This document shows, one piece after another, positions 12,776 through 24,228 of a stretch of 64,000 nt of DNA. The stretch's first letter is position 1. Each line of letters starts with the position of its first letter. Made by a program: the position numbers and the translations under genes. The stretch lies in assembly GCA_025617745.1 (NCBI GenBank), contig CM046870.1, positions 23,169,501 through 23,233,500 of the forward strand. The letters run 5' to 3'. Source of the DNA: Heliocidaris erythrogramma (taxonomy: Eukaryota; Echinodermata; Echinoidea; Camarodonta; Echinometridae). Under the pieces are notes generated by a model. It was not told the origin of the DNA. It did no database searches and worked only from the letters and a program-made list of their open reading frames with translations.

Positions 12776-12989
12776 ATATACAATACAAAATTTATATACA
12801 TGCAGTTTGCAAACTTTACATTTTATTTACTTAATAAAACCTAAGTCAATCGATTAGACGAGACAATGAACATAATAGACATAATATCAATAGCATGTGG
12901 TTAATGTTCTGTTTGTTTCTATTTGTTCTGCTCGAATAATTTACTTTTTTTTTGCCAAAGGATGTTAGTGCAGGGGGGGGGGGGGGGTG

Positions 12990-13048
12990 GGATAAGAACC
13001 CCATACTTTGTGATCAGCAGACTTATCCACTAGACCATGACACCTACT
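12990..13048 (-). repeat. tRNA-derived SINE-like module
   Basis: The reverse strand shows a pol III A box-like TGGTCTAGTGGATAAGTC and a B box-like GGGTTCTTATCC with tRNA-like spacing. A 15-base G run precedes it on the plus strand (about 12973-12987). The same layout recurs at 36.3 kb (-) and 38.3 kb (+). The arms do not pair well enough for a functional tRNA. Confidence 0.55.
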
Positions 13049-13187
13049 GTTCAAACAGTTTGTACCAAGCGTTAACAAATTTCTGCTAATTCCATTTCAC
13101 GTATAACTAGCAATTATTCTGATTTCATGTAACTTACAACTAGCAGTACAGAAGCCCTGACGTAAAAATATCTTTTCTTATTACATG

Positions 13188-13289
13188 TACAGTGGAAACT
13201 CGGTATAAAGAGCTCTGATAAAACAAGATTCTTGAAATAAGGTAATTTTCACGGTCCCAAGGTCCTCGTTATAGTGAGTTTCCACTGTA
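13188..13289. mobile_element. 102-bp MITE with TACAGTGGAAACTC inverted ends
   Basis: The left end is TACAGTGGAAACTCGG and the right end is GAGTTTCCACTGTA, a perfect 12-bp inverted core followed by imperfect pairing (TATAAAGAG with CGTTATA). TA stands at both borders, as in Tc1/mariner-type insertions. Confidence 0.8.
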
Positions 13290-13531
13290 ATTATAAATTA
13301 TACAGAGATGATCTTAATTTACGGTTGTACAACACATGCTCCGATGACTATTGCTTCTCGGTCAATATCCTACACTAACCAAATTCCTAAATTCCACCCC
13401 GGACCAAGGACTATACCCAACCCTAACACTAACCCTAAAATCATATTGGAACCCCAACCCTAACTCTAAATCTTTGACGAAATAAAGCCCGGAGCATGAT
13501 ATGTCGGAGCACCTCATTTTAATAGGCCCTG

Positions 13532-16500
13532 CTACTCGAACACGAGATGTAATCCTGAACCCAATGTTTTCTTCTGGTAGAGCTCATCAAATCTTTCATT
13601 CTGTTCCACAGTGAAGTATGATTTCCAGTCTCCTACTTTTCCTATGTATACAAAAGAAACAAGAGAAAATTAGAGTTCAAATAGAGTAAGCGGTATAAGA
13701 GGGAGCGTGTTTATGTGTGTGGGCGTGTGTGTGTGTGTGTGAATTACTGTATATAAATAAATGGTTTCTTATGTAGCGCTCATATCCGTTAGGCTAATGG
13801 TTATTACGTTCGTTACAGCCGAGCCTCCGAAGTATACATATACAGTAACTAGCACTCAAGCACATGATGTACCCATTTACGCGTGGGTGGAAATTGAAGA
13901 AATGCTAAAAAAATGCTCATTAGTTATGCTAATGTCTTTTAGATGAATCATTTCAAATTTTTGCTTGGGTAAATGAATACATGTTTAAAACTACATGTAC
14001 ATGTATGTACCTGTAGATGTAAAAAGAGACGAACGAACCTGTTTACAGTACTGGAATATTTCTCAGTCATATGCGAGCTGCTCTTTACATGTTCATATAT
14101 ACAGTCAAACCTGCTTTAGAGACCACCTGTCTATAAAGACCACAATTTTGGTTTCCCTTGAAAAATGTTTCTCATTGAAATGTGTATTAAAGGAACCTGT
14201 ACCTAAAGACCACCTGCACATAAAGACCGATTTTCTTGTTACCCTTGAGTGGTCTTTATAGACAGGTTTCACGGTATCACTGTATCTCTATCCTACTACA
14301 GTATGTCATCTTCCTGCATTCATACACATGTACATGTAATGATTTCTGTCTGTCCCACATAGAAAATGATTCAGTTTGTGTGTTATTAGGCCTACATTAA
14401 AGGCATTGAGTAACTTTGTGGAGGCTTGATTTAATAAATTGTTGAATATTGATATCTGTCTTGTATAATGATGTTCAGAATGATAAATAAATAGCCAGGC
14501 ATAGAAAGGTTTTCAAATATATAATGCTATTATTAAGATATCTGCGACTGAATACTCCCATTTACGAAAGCGTATGGCCATACGCTTTAGTCTAACACTG
14601 AGTCAATGGGGAAAATGAGTCTGGCATTTTCCGGTCATGTCATATGTTTACTTTTGTGAAGCACATGATGATTTTGAAGTGCTTTTTTTCCACATGGGCT
14701 TCATTTTTACACCATATTACATACACTGATAACATGTAAGGCCAGAAAGCTCAGATTTTATCAATCCTCCACAAAGTTACTCAATCACTTTAATAAGGAT
14801 AACAGCTACAGTTTTATTGTGCACATGTCAGTCCATTCCAGTGGATGCTCATGATATTTATAAAAAGTTACCCTGGCTGTAGTGAAGCTTCACAAAGGCG
14901 CTGAAAATATTCAAGTAATTTCTTCCTACCAAGTATCCATTTACTACATCTGGTGTAAGCAAAAAGGTACTGGGCAAACACCGCCTTGTATGAGAGTGGC
15001 AAATATAGATTAAAGGACAAGTAACCCCACGTGATATTCTAGATGCACCTATTGTCTGCTACGTCTTTCCATGGAGGCTGCCATTTTGTGCATGACACGG
15101 ATCATTAGGTACCATATGCATTGATAATAGCCTACCTTTACAACAGATACGTCGCTTTGTTCTGATTGTATTACGATTGTTATTGGCCATGGGCCTAGAT
15201 AATTGACGACCCATGAGTTCTAATAGCCATCCTGTAAAGCAGATTCCTCGCTTTGTTTTGGTATTGTTACGATTGTCTCCGTCCTTGACGTCAATTCTCC
15301 GTCCTTGACGTATATTTTTTATGAAGTATATTTTTTATGAACAAATTAAGACCTTTTAAAAAATATATAAAACTAAACTTACATTTCAGAATATGTGACT
15401 TTATCTAATATATATTTGTCCTCTAAAAATCAATTACAAGTTAACGATGAAGGAAATTTTACTTGGGATGAAAAATATGTTCGTGTACACATAAAGTAAT
15501 GGCAGCCCCCTTATTATTGCTAGCAGACGATAACTTGGCTGGAAAATAGTGATTTATATCTATATCCTGTGTTTTTACATGAAATTGCATGTATCAAATA
15601 AGAGGCATATACTACACCATTCAAAATAAGCTAATTCATACGCTGAGGTTACTTTCCCTTTAATGTCTTGTCAAACTGGACATTAATGCCAGAGCTGGGA
15701 CTCAGACTGCAAAACTTATAACGCACAGTCTAATGACTAGAGTTGTTAAAAAGGGGGTCTGCTTGCTTTTCATTCATAAGGACCGCTATTCATAGAAAAC
15801 TGCTATTCATTTAACTTGCGTTATGAATAGCGGTCCTTAAGAATGTTTATGAATAATGGTCCTTACGAATGGAGGTCTTATGAATAGCGATGTAATTTGT
15901 CTATGGTTCGCTCGCTATTCTTAAAGACCGCTATTCATTTTAGTCACACGTTATGGATAGCGGTCCTTATGACTAGCGAGGTTACCCCTTAAATAGAGGC
16001 CCGCAGGCCACATGCGGCCCGCCAAAAACCACCCAAAACCATATACTATCTAGTCTAGATCCAATCTGTTTTTCATGTTTGGTTTGGTTCTCCCAATACA
16101 CGCATACATATATATGTCGCGTGATCCCCAAAATTCCATCCTTCGGAAAAAAAAACAACTGCTTGCGAGGGTGAAATAAAGGATCGGACTTTCATTATAG
16201 CGTTGAGGGTGTATTATGGCATAACATATCGGATCGCGCGACACAGAAACAGTCCAGGCAGTGGATTATATTATGCTACCATGTATAATTTGGAAAACAA
16301 TATGGAGAAACAATTATAAGGATGAACAGTGTTCATGACTATTTTAGGTGTGAGGGAAAGGTTTATTATGAAAATGCTCAACGCCTCTCGGGGATGTGTA
16401 ATACTTGGTGACCCAGAACATAATTTCAGAAATATTTCTGGCCCCTCTGACTAATGAATTAAGAGCTCCTGCACAAGACAATGACCCCTCTCTCTGCAGT

Positions 16501-18972
16501 AAAAGTTGGTAAACTTTATTTTCAAAGTTACCTTTCCTGAGGAAAGATTTCTTCTGACTAACGGGCTCTTGGAAGTCAGCCAACGAGTCTGGGTTTGATG
16601 CTGGATTCTGCTTCATGGCTTTAAATGATGAATGGTCAGTGATGTCATCTATGATGTCATCGTGGAAATCTTTCTCCAGAAATTTGCACACTCTCAGTAC
16701 ACATTTACGGAGATCCTTTAAATGATAAAATATTAAAGGAATTTGAAAGTGTAAGGAATTGTGAGGGACATACAGTACTAGTCTTTTAAATGTTCCATGT
16801 AACCTTAGGGTGAAGCCATTATTCTCTTTCATTATTCTACTGTTTCGTTTAATCTAATGGCAATTGGACAATTGAAATAAAGTAGAAGAAAACAGAAGAA
16901 AAGAAGAAAATCAAATAAGTTAACAGATTAAACAGATGTATAAGAAGAGGAGGAAAGAAAGAGAACAGGGAAGTAGAAAAAGGAGAAACGGGAGAAGACA
17001 GATGAGGGAAGAATGAACACAAATGAATAGCAATGGAGAAATGATATGTTGAAGAAAGAAACCAAAAAAGGTCATTCTGAGACTAAAAATTTACCCATTT
17101 CATCTCTTCATAAGTGATGAAAAGAACGTTGTCTTCATGTCTCTTGTTCCACCAGTAGAGAACGCTATCAAACCAGGAGCCTCTTGGAGCTGGGAAGAAA
17201 CAAACATACCAAACCAGCTGTATAGGTTTAATGAACAATTATATGAACATTAGCCATCGAGAGTTGGCGTCAACATGTAGAGGGGAGAGTAGAGTACCTT
17301 TATATAGAGAGTAGCGACATAGACTTCTGACTTTTCGGGAAACCAAATGGCGTTTGAATTCTTTCTATTGAGAACAACCAGGTTCTCATCGGAATTGAAT
17401 AGAAATATTGAATAGAAATGTTGCGTAGCAGAGGAAGCAAAATGCCGTTCAAATCATGAGTTGTCGCTACTCTTTATGTAGGTACTATAGAGGAGAGGAG
17501 TAGTGTTGTTGCTTTTTTCCTTATAATTGTCAGAAATTATATAATCGTCGGCCGGATTCCGACCCATCCCACCCCCCCCCCCCCCATTTAAAAAAAAAAT
17601 CAAAATGCTATTGCAGAGCTACATAGGCCTACGCACTGGCGGATTTCTGACACCCCCACACACACACACGCGCACACACCTTTTCAAATTCCCCACTCTA
17701 AAAACACCTCATACCTTTCTCTCTTTTAATTTAATTTTCCCCTTTTTTCAAAAACCTGGGTCAACCCCTGCCATAAAAGTACGTACAAATTCCATGATAG
17801 AAGTCTTCAAAGAATTGGTCCCAGGTGGGGTAAGTTGGGAGGTATGGTGTGTAACTGCAGAAGTGATAGTAGGAAACGGCTGAATCCTTTGGGTTTCTCG
17901 CTACATATATGATCTAGAAAGATGGAGAGAAAGAGAGAGTGGAGGGGATAGAGAGGAGAGATGAAAAACTTATTTTCCTTCTTTATTGTGTTAAGTCCCA
18001 TTATACATTTATACATGTACATGTTATAGGGCCCATCAACTTGGGGTAAGGACCATGGTCCTACGTCCCTTAACTGTAACCTAGCCCCAACTCTAAACGG
18101 GACCTAGGATAAATGAACGCAAAAATATCCTGAAATATTTTGAACTGGGTAAAAACCAAAAAATATACAAATGATAACAATAATAAATAATAATATGAAC
18201 CCTTGTAATGCGCCGGTATACATCATGGTTAGATGTTCATGGCGCAGTGAAAGGAAGATAGAGAGAAAATATGTGGGAAAAAATAACAAGCGATCTAAAG
18301 TTAACAAAAATCATAAGGCTAAAAATGTCGTCCACACTTTATCTTTTACATTGATACACACACATTATATACATGAAAATATATCAAAAAGTGAAGCTCT
18401 GCTCGGAGATGAAAAGTAAATAAACAATAAATGAAGACACTCCGTGAACAATGTAGAAGTACAAATGTTCGCCCTTAGTGCTTTATCAAGTATGATAAAG
18501 TATCATACTTGATAATTACCTAAGGGCGAAAATTTGTACTTCTACATTGTTCACGGAGTGTCTTCATTTATTGTTTATGTATTAACATGACGATATATGT
18601 ATATATATATGTATATATATATATATATATATATAATTGTAAGGAAATAACACATACAACAGATTTGGCAACTCTCGTGGAAATAAATACAATGTGAAAG
18701 GAAATGAGAGAATAATGGTTGCGTAAATTAAATCAAAGTTACCCAGAGCTGTCCTCCCTTTTGTCAATCTGTCGGTCAATTGAAGCGCGTGTCGCTAAAA
18801 CCACCGACCCGTCTTCGTGGTCTAGTGGTTAAGGCATTGGCGTTTTAAGCCACCGACCCGGGTTCGATTCCCGGCGGAAACATTTTTTCAACCTTTGCAA
18901 AAATTTCAAAAAGGGAGGACAGCTCTAGGGAACTTTGCTTTAAGTTACGCAACCATTATTCTCTCTTATTTC

Positions 18973-19010
<38 letters not shown>

Positions 19011-22000
19011 CATATATATATCTTGTAAGACGTGCAACGTAGCTCTATATCCGTTGCTAGTGCCAAGCTTTCGGCGTGGGCGCCTTTATCACGGCTATAA
19101 AACAAGCAAATAATACAAAGTAATACGAACTAAAATAATATAACATAATCAAAGGCACTGAGAGGTAACATAATAACGTGAATGGGGTAATAGACAAATG
19201 AACGGTAACGGAAATACATAGAATATATATATATATATATATAAAGTCAGGATTGGTCGACTTTCGCTACTAAACAGTGCTTAATACATAACGTAGAGCT
19301 AAATAAGTATATAATATTATGAAGAAAAGTACACGTAGTTGTGTGCTTTTCTTCATATATACTTATATATATATTCATATATCCCTATTTCCGATCATAT
19401 GGGGAATCCTAACAATGCGGTTTATTCCGTCACAATAAAAATTGGGCGTTAAGGGGAATTTCGACGGCGTTACGGGGAATGATGACAATAGGCTGAGATA
19501 AAAGGATTCCCCCTTTGGCTCCGAATAGAGTTATATATATATATACATACTTTTGTTTTATAATCCTGGGGGAGGATCCAGGATTTGTTAATTGGGTTGG
19601 CAAAATTCCCCCCAAATAAATCAAACAATGAAAAAAAAATGACCACATTTCTCAGTTGCCCTTTTGGTTTAAATTTGAAAGGGGGCATGTTTGTCATTAA
19701 ATTTGGGGTTATGGAACAAGTGCCCCCTTGAACCCGTCGCCACGCCACGGATGGTGGTTACCTTTGGCTTTTTGTCGAATATTTGTGTTGGGCAAAAACG
19801 TGGGTCGAGATGAGTCTTCAAAAGTCTTGGTGACGCCATCTTGGCTGCTGTATCGTACATTCCCTTATCCTTGTCTATCTGAAGTAGAAACATTTATAGC
19901 AGTAATTTGATCACATGACAGGGACGTAAAATCTTCAAATATGAAAAGATAAAGATGGTAATAGATGATGATGATGTTTGTGATTATAATGATTACGATG
20001 ATTAAGACTGCTTTCAATTCATCTGATAAAACACATTCAAAATGGCAGCCTTAACACTGACACAAATTGACTTTACAAATAAAAATAGAAATTAATAAAA
20101 CACGTCCATTAATTTTATTTTAATTTATAGTGATATACAAAATATTAATAACACTGAATGACATAATAAACAGGGGAAATAAAAATGATAGTCGAGACAG
20201 CAGTATAATATAGGAGAAAAGATGAAGAGTTATAGGTGAAAAAAATCGAAGAATAAATATGAATATTTACACAACCGTCAAAATAAAGATTAAAATTGCA
20301 GTCAGGTATACAAAATTCGGAATCGTCAGTAATATAATTATATTAATAAGGTATTGCAATGAAAATTATGTTTCGGCATAAATGAATAGAATTAGCGAAT
20401 ACCACAGTGGCATTTAAAATAGCACAAATTAATTTCGACTATTGATATTCATTAGAATATGAAATTAAGCAAGACCTGTACAATTATCAGAATTAAGTGT
20501 TGCAGGATGAGGAGGACGTAGAATATGACCATTATAAAGATGATAAAGTTAAGATTTTTAAGATGATTAGGATTAGGATTGGTGTTATTGATGATCATCA
20601 TGACGGTGATGATGACGATAATGCTAAAAAGCGTTTCTTCCACCTCCCTGATCGTAAGTTGATTAATCAACTATGATAATGGGGCGACATAGCAATTTAA
20701 TTGTCACGCATTTTGTGATAAAAGCAACATATTTGGCACACAGGTAGATGAATATGCCTACATCGTGGAACCATCGTGGAACCACTGTAGTATTTCATGG
20801 CCCTGATTAAAATCTGAACGAAAGAAAAGTCCCCCAAAAGTATAATAGAGCCGCCAAATCATTAGGCCCTGTAAGACCCGTATTTTGGGGTCTTGCCAGC
20901 TTCTGGAAAAGTCGCTCAATTAAAAAAAAAAGTCAAATTGAACAAGAATTGTCTTTCATGATCTATCACATGGAACCATGTGCCCAATTTAAAGAAGGCA
21001 TGTCCTGTGATATTGAATTAAAAACTAGTTGTCTACTGATTTAAAATGGAATCAAAGTTTTGAAATCTTATTTTACACATTTGTATACTGTGGGGTCTTT
21101 TTCAGAATGGGCACCTGTGTGACCATGCCATGCATTTTGACAATTTTAAAGAAAGCTGTCTTTGCAATCAGAATAATTTTTCGCATAGTCTACGATTCAT
21201 GACATTATCTTACACTGATGTTCAAGTGCGCCTTTATTTTTAAAATGGCCGCAAGAAGCACCTCAAAGTGTTTGGAGGCCTGGAAATTTCAAATATGAAT
21301 TCAAAATATTTCATTAAATCTAAATTTACTCTAATATGTTGATATTTGACAAATTATACACGAAAAATACCGTGTTGCAGCCAGTAAAAAGAAACAAAAA
21401 CAAAACCAAACTGGGCAGCACAGGCCTAAGGGACCGACATTGAGATGGCTTAATAGGTCTTTACACTTTCTCTTATAACACATTTAACTGTCTCTACATG
21501 TGTGCTAAGTTTGGTACTATACTACTTCTATCACAAAATGCACTATTACGATTTAGATAATATTTTATTTTAAACACATACTTTGGACCCTTTTTTAAAT
21601 TGGGCACATGTGCCACCATTTCTATCGATTCTAAATAGAGTAATGTTCTCCTGATCACTATTAGGATCATTTCAAACATATTCTACAATTCAATAATTTT
21701 ATAAAACATTTTATGTATAAAATGGCCCTTTTTAAACAAATGGGTACCTAAAACTTCTTTCCAGAATTTTTAGGGCTGGAAACTTAAAATATGACTACAA
21801 CATATTTCATTATTAAACTTATATTTTGTAAAAATATATCAATTTTGGATCAAATATACAGACAAAAGTAACCTGTGGCAGCCATTAAATAAAAACCGGG
21901 CACAACAGGCCCCAGTGCCCAAATTCTAGGTGGCTCAATATCCACATTTGCTTAGAACATATTCATTTATCTGTGTGCCAAATGTTGTGCTTTTATCATA

Positions 22001-23615
22001 AAATGCACAATTGGCCTAAAATTTGTCGCTATGCCGCCCCACTATGATGGCCTGGATGGAGATGGATGATGGAGAACTGGGTCCTCTTGCATACAAGTTT
22101 CGTTTAATTGCAACTCAAAAAAAATAAATAAACGCAACTTGATTTTCAACCAGTCAGGATCGCGTATTTGGGACTTTAAACGCTACTGTTTTATTCAAGA
22201 GGGCCCTGGAGATGAATGACAATGATGACGGCGGTTTTACTGATTATGATGATGACATCGAGGATAATGAGGACGATGATGATGTCGCGATGATGACAAT
22301 GATAATCATGACAATGATAATGTTAAAGGCGATGATCATGATGGTGATTATGATTATCCATAACGATGACGATAACGACTATGATGATGATGATAAAAGT
22401 GAAGACGATGATAGCTAAATTTCACATCTTACGTTTTCTAACTTCATGCTTTGCGGGTTTTCAAGGAAAGTAGCCCTGTTGAATACATGTATCTTATTGA
22501 CTGCTGTGACGTCACCATTCGCCATGATCAGACTCACAATATGTTGCATCCATGTAGTGCCTGGTAAGTGAATGTCCACAACATAATAATTTGAAATCCA
22601 GGATTTAAAATATAAAAAAGGAGCACGATTCTTAAAATATCTGTCAAGATAAAAGAAGTCACATTTTTTTTAGCTATAGGCCTACTATAATGTGCCTTTT
22701 ATGTTTCATATTTTTTCTGTTTGTGGCATATTACCGAATATACATCAATTTATCTATATGATCCATACTTTTTTTTCATGTGGAAATGATTCACTTCAAT
22801 TCAATTTGATGGACATATATTTGTGTTTGTTTTTATTTTAGAATAGACCTAAATTCAATGAGGTCAATTTTTTCGTATATTGTTGCTTTGGATTTTGGAT
22901 GGATTTATGCAGGACTTAAACAAAATGAAACAGCGAAATCCATCATTTAATAACTTAAATAAGTACATTATGTAGTAATTACCCGACTTTGGATATGTAA
23001 TGAGAAATATATCGTCAGGTCGCACTTCAAAATTGTGTTTGATATCCATCAGGAATCTCGGAGGCGATTGCTTGGGCATGATTATGCCGTCGATTTCGTG
23101 ACATAACTCTTTTGGGATAGCCGGCAGAATGGAACTTTCTGTTGCGAGATTGGCAAAAAAAAAAAAGATTTAATCGTATGGCACAAACTGTACATCATTC
23201 TCATGTGTTAAGTCTCTTTGACAGTTTAATACAGATGGCTAATGCGATCCCAAGGGGCTCTATGGGGGCGGGGACATGTGTGGCATTGCCCCCCCCCCCC
23301 TACTCCCTCTCACATGCTCAGCTCCTACATAAGGGTTAGCAGCTAGTTGTTACCCCTTAGTCCAATTATTGACCTTTGTATAGGAGCAGACCAAGGAGCA
23401 AATTGGGTATGGCTGGTAAAGTAATGAAAGTCTTTCTTTTAATGGATGGGCAAAATATTTGATTGCTTCTACCCCACCCTTCTACTGTATGGGCGAGTTT
23501 TGAGGCTGGTGAAATGACACATTTAAATCTTTAAATAGCATTTACGAATAAATTTTAGATTTCAATGCACAAATCTTCAATGAAAATGCGTATGGTTAAT
23601 ACCTTTCATTTCCAT
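13532..23615 (-). CDS. Cytosolic sulfotransferase (SULT family), complete, 8 coding exons
   Basis: The enzyme transfers sulfate from PAPS to the hydroxyl or amine group of small molecules in the cytosol; the substrate cannot be read from sequence. Exons (minus strand, 5' to 3') are 23603-23615, 22983-23138, 22433-22560, 19762-19878, 17787-17913, 17095-17189, 16532-16715 and 13532-13641. All have GT-AG borders and matching phase, giving 309 codons plus TAG, close to the usual ~295. Visible motifs are the 5'-phosphosulfate loop TYPKSGTTW (52-60, split by an intron after the Gly), catalytic His122 in LKTHL, the 3'-phosphate region YVARNPKDSAVSYYHF (141-156), WNKRHEDNVLFITYEEM, RKGKVGDWKSYFT (272-284), and the dimer motif KxxxTVxxxE (280-289). 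The ATG at 23615 was chosen because the 13-nt exon fits the phase of the next exon; a later Met (23079) is possible. A spliced-looking 48-nt segment at 24072-24119 could be a 5' UTR exon. Introns hold most of the repeats listed at 13.6-22 kb. Confidence 0.93.
14100..14276. mobile_element. TA-ended MITE of the 'cagtcaaacctg' family, reverse orientation
   Basis: The ends are TACAGTCAAACCTGC and GACAGGTTTCACGGTA. The inside has CTATAAAGACCACAATTTTG and CCTTGAGTGGTCTTTATAG, the reverse complement of blocks in the 7.4- and 61.1-kb copies. It lies in the last SULT intron. Confidence 0.8.
14397..14793. mobile_element. TTAA-flanked 397-bp TIR element
   Basis: The left border reads TTAA then AGGCATTGAGTAACTTTG. 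The right border, reverse-complemented, reads TTAA then AGTGATTGAGTAACTTTG, and the match continues through TGGAGG. The terminal repeats are about 24 bp. No ORF was seen. It lies in the last SULT intron. Confidence 0.75.
15010..15663. mobile_element. TTAA-flanked 654-bp element
   Basis: The left border is TTAA then AGGACAAGTAACC; the right border, reverse-complemented, is TTAA then AGGGAAAGTAACC. Inside are two diverged copies of a block containing CGCTTTG and TTACGATTGT (about 15149-15183 and 15250-15275), and tandem TCTCCGTCCTTGACGT and TATTTTTTATGAA units. It is non-coding and lies in a SULT intron. Confidence 0.7.
15766..15985. repeat. Array of direct and inverted 'aatagcggtccttatg' units
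   Basis: Degenerate units of AATAGCGGTCCTTA and its complement TAAGGACCGCTATTCAT alternate over about 220 bp. This resembles subterminal regions of other non-autonomous elements in the window. No outer boundary could be fixed. Confidence 0.6.
16870..17040 (+). repeat. Purine-rich (GA/AAG) tract
   Basis: About 170 bp is almost wholly A and G on the plus strand. It lies in the SULT intron between exons 17095-17189 and 16532-16715, so on the transcribed strand it is a long pyrimidine tract. Confidence 0.75.
17571..17770. repeat. C-run plus fragment of the 'ggcggat' C/G-rich element
   Basis: A run of about 14 C at 17572-17585 is followed by CACTGGCGGATTTCTGACA, a (CA)n stretch and CCTGGGTCAACCCCTGCC. 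The GGCGGAT start and C/T-rich body resemble elements at 43.6, 50.9 and 53.4 kb. It abuts the 3' side of the SULT exon at 17787-17913. Confidence 0.4.
18165..18260. repeat. Possible SINE/LINE 3'-tail fragment
   Basis: An (AATAAT)-rich stretch is followed by GAACCCTTGTAATGCGCCGG and ATGGCGCAG. The layout of AAT repeats next to an 'agcgc' block recalls retroelement tails common in marine animals. The assignment is weak. Confidence 0.3.
18421..18577. repeat. 157-bp nested palindrome (hairpin element)
   Basis: Outer arms 18421-18478 and about 18521-18577 are near-perfect reverse complements (TAAACAATAAATGAAGACAC at the left end, GTGTCTTCATTTATTGTTTA at the right). Between them is a second palindrome, TTATCAAGTATGATA-AAG-TATCATACTTGATAA. 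It lies in a SULT intron beside (TA)n. Confidence 0.95.
18597..18637. repeat. (TA)n microsatellite
   Basis: TATATA repeats with one GTA interruption lie between two palindromic elements in a SULT intron. Confidence 0.9.
18693..18980. mobile_element. Fold-back element with a tRNA-like loop
   Basis: Left arm 18693-18763 and right arm 18909-18980 are imperfect reverse complements over about 70 bp. Shared blocks include AATAATGGTTGCGTAA with TTACGCAACCATTATT, and AGAGCTGTCCTCCCTTTT with AAAAGGGAGGACAGCTCT. The 145-bp loop holds a tRNA-like cloverleaf at 18811-18881. The right arm runs into (CA)n and (TA)n. Confidence 0.85.
18811..18881 (+). tRNA. tRNA-like cloverleaf (anticodon UUU), probable pseudogene or SINE head
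   Basis: The 71 nt partition as a complete tRNA: acceptor GTCTTCG/CGGAAAC (one C-A mismatch, one G-T), D arm GTCT/AGGC, anticodon stem TTGGC/GCCAC (outer pair mismatched), loop GTTTTAA with anticodon TTT, four-base variable loop, and a perfect T arm CCGGG-TTCGATT-CCCGG. A box TGGTCTAGTGG and B box GGTTCGATTCC are intact. The anticodon would read Lys AAA, but the body looks more like the tRNA-Glu/Asp type. Two mismatches and its place inside a fold-back suggest it is not a standard tRNA gene. Confidence 0.45.
18978..19020. repeat. (CA)n then (TA)n microsatellite
   Basis: CACACA repeats pass into TATATACATATATATA directly after the fold-back's right arm. Confidence 0.9.
19067..19096 (-). ncRNA. 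Hammerhead-ribozyme-like core (degenerate)
   Basis: Read on the minus strand, TGATAAAGGCGCCCACGCC is followed directly by GAAAGC. That gives a stem II of GGCG/CGCC with loop CCCA, preceded by TGATAA and followed by the GAAA box, the layout of hammerhead cores in Penelope-like retroelements. The canonical C3 and G8 of CUGAUGA are not present (GTGATAA), so activity is doubtful. A separate hairpin stands at about 19321-19354. Confidence 0.3.
19321..19354. repeat. Short hairpin, 14-bp arms
   Basis: GAAGAAAAGTACAC pairs with GTGTGCTTTTCTTC (one mismatch) around GTAGTT. It is flanked by TA-rich repeats in a SULT intron. Confidence 0.85.
19560..19746. repeat. Fragment of 'ggatccagg' C/G-rich element
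   Basis: It starts GGAGGATCCAGGATTTG and ends CGTCGCCACGCCACGG, with C and A runs inside. It lies 16 bp below the SULT exon ending at 19762, that is, at the very start of the following intron. Confidence 0.45.
20674..22047. mobile_element. 1.37-kb TIR element, non-coding
   Basis: The left end TGATAATGGGGCGACATAGC pairs with the right end GCTATGCCGCCCCACTATGA. Similarity of the arms continues for about 85 bp, through GATAAAAGCAACATATTTGG and its counterpart on the right. The inside holds two diverged direct copies of blocks such as GGGCAGCACAGGCCTAAG versus GGGCACAACAGGCCCCAG. No transposase frame was found. It lies in the SULT intron between exons 22433-22560 and 19762-19878. Confidence 0.8.
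22210..22415. repeat. (GAT)n-rich degenerate microsatellite
   Basis: About 200 bp consists mostly of GAT/GAC/AAT triplets. It ends 17 bp below SULT exon 22433-22560. Open frames through it encode only Asp-rich or Met/Ile-rich low complexity. Confidence 0.9.
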
Positions 23616-24147
23616 GATCGTCCGTCTTTGGATGGAATATAGCTCGGTGTTGACTGGATAAATTATTGCACAAGAACATATGACATGAACATCATTACAA
23701 ATATATGTATGTGCAGCATTTCATATTCTTATATACAAATATATAGGCCTAACAATACTATATGAAACTTAAACGAAACCAACTTTTCCTGAATTTCTTT
23801 ACTTTTGGATTCGTTTGATCTCTATTCATTTTCAATATAACCTCTGACAAAACCCTTGCTCTCCCCTTTAATTAAATTAATGAAATTATATACTTCTTCT
23901 CCCTCCTACCTTTGCCATTCATTTGAAACATACAAAACATCAGATTTTTATTATTGTTTTCTTACTCCTAATTAAGGCCTTTCGTATATCAACCACCTGA
24001 CATTTTCTCAAAAGAAACGATAAGATGTCATTAAGGTCAGTTAACATCATACCGAAATTAACTTTACTCACCGATACTCTATGAGCCAACCAAGGTTTAT
24101 TTTCAGCTTCTGTGTTGTTCTAAAAACATAAATATATCAATCAGTTT
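23616..24147. other. Upstream region of SULT, possible 5' UTR exon
   Basis: The region lies directly upstream of the SULT start codon on the minus strand. A 48-nt segment at 24072-24119 has a good acceptor (TTTTTAG) and donor (GTGAGT) on that strand, but its reading frame is closed in the required phase, so it could only be non-coding. No TATA box was called. Confidence 0.35.
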
Positions 24148-24148
24148 G

Positions 24149-24181
<33 letters not shown>

Positions 24182-24228
24182 TTAATAATAATTATTACAA
24201 TAATGATGATGATGATGATGATGATCCA
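24148..24228. repeat. (AAT)n followed by (GAT)n microsatellite
   Basis: ATAATAATA units pass into GATGATGAT over about 80 bp upstream of SULT. Confidence 0.95.

Noticed and set aside
16344-16832. 162-codon minus-strand frame as a single-exon protein
   Set aside because: Only 16532-16715 is coding; a donor after FLRKG and an acceptor before DLRKC show that the rest is SULT intron.
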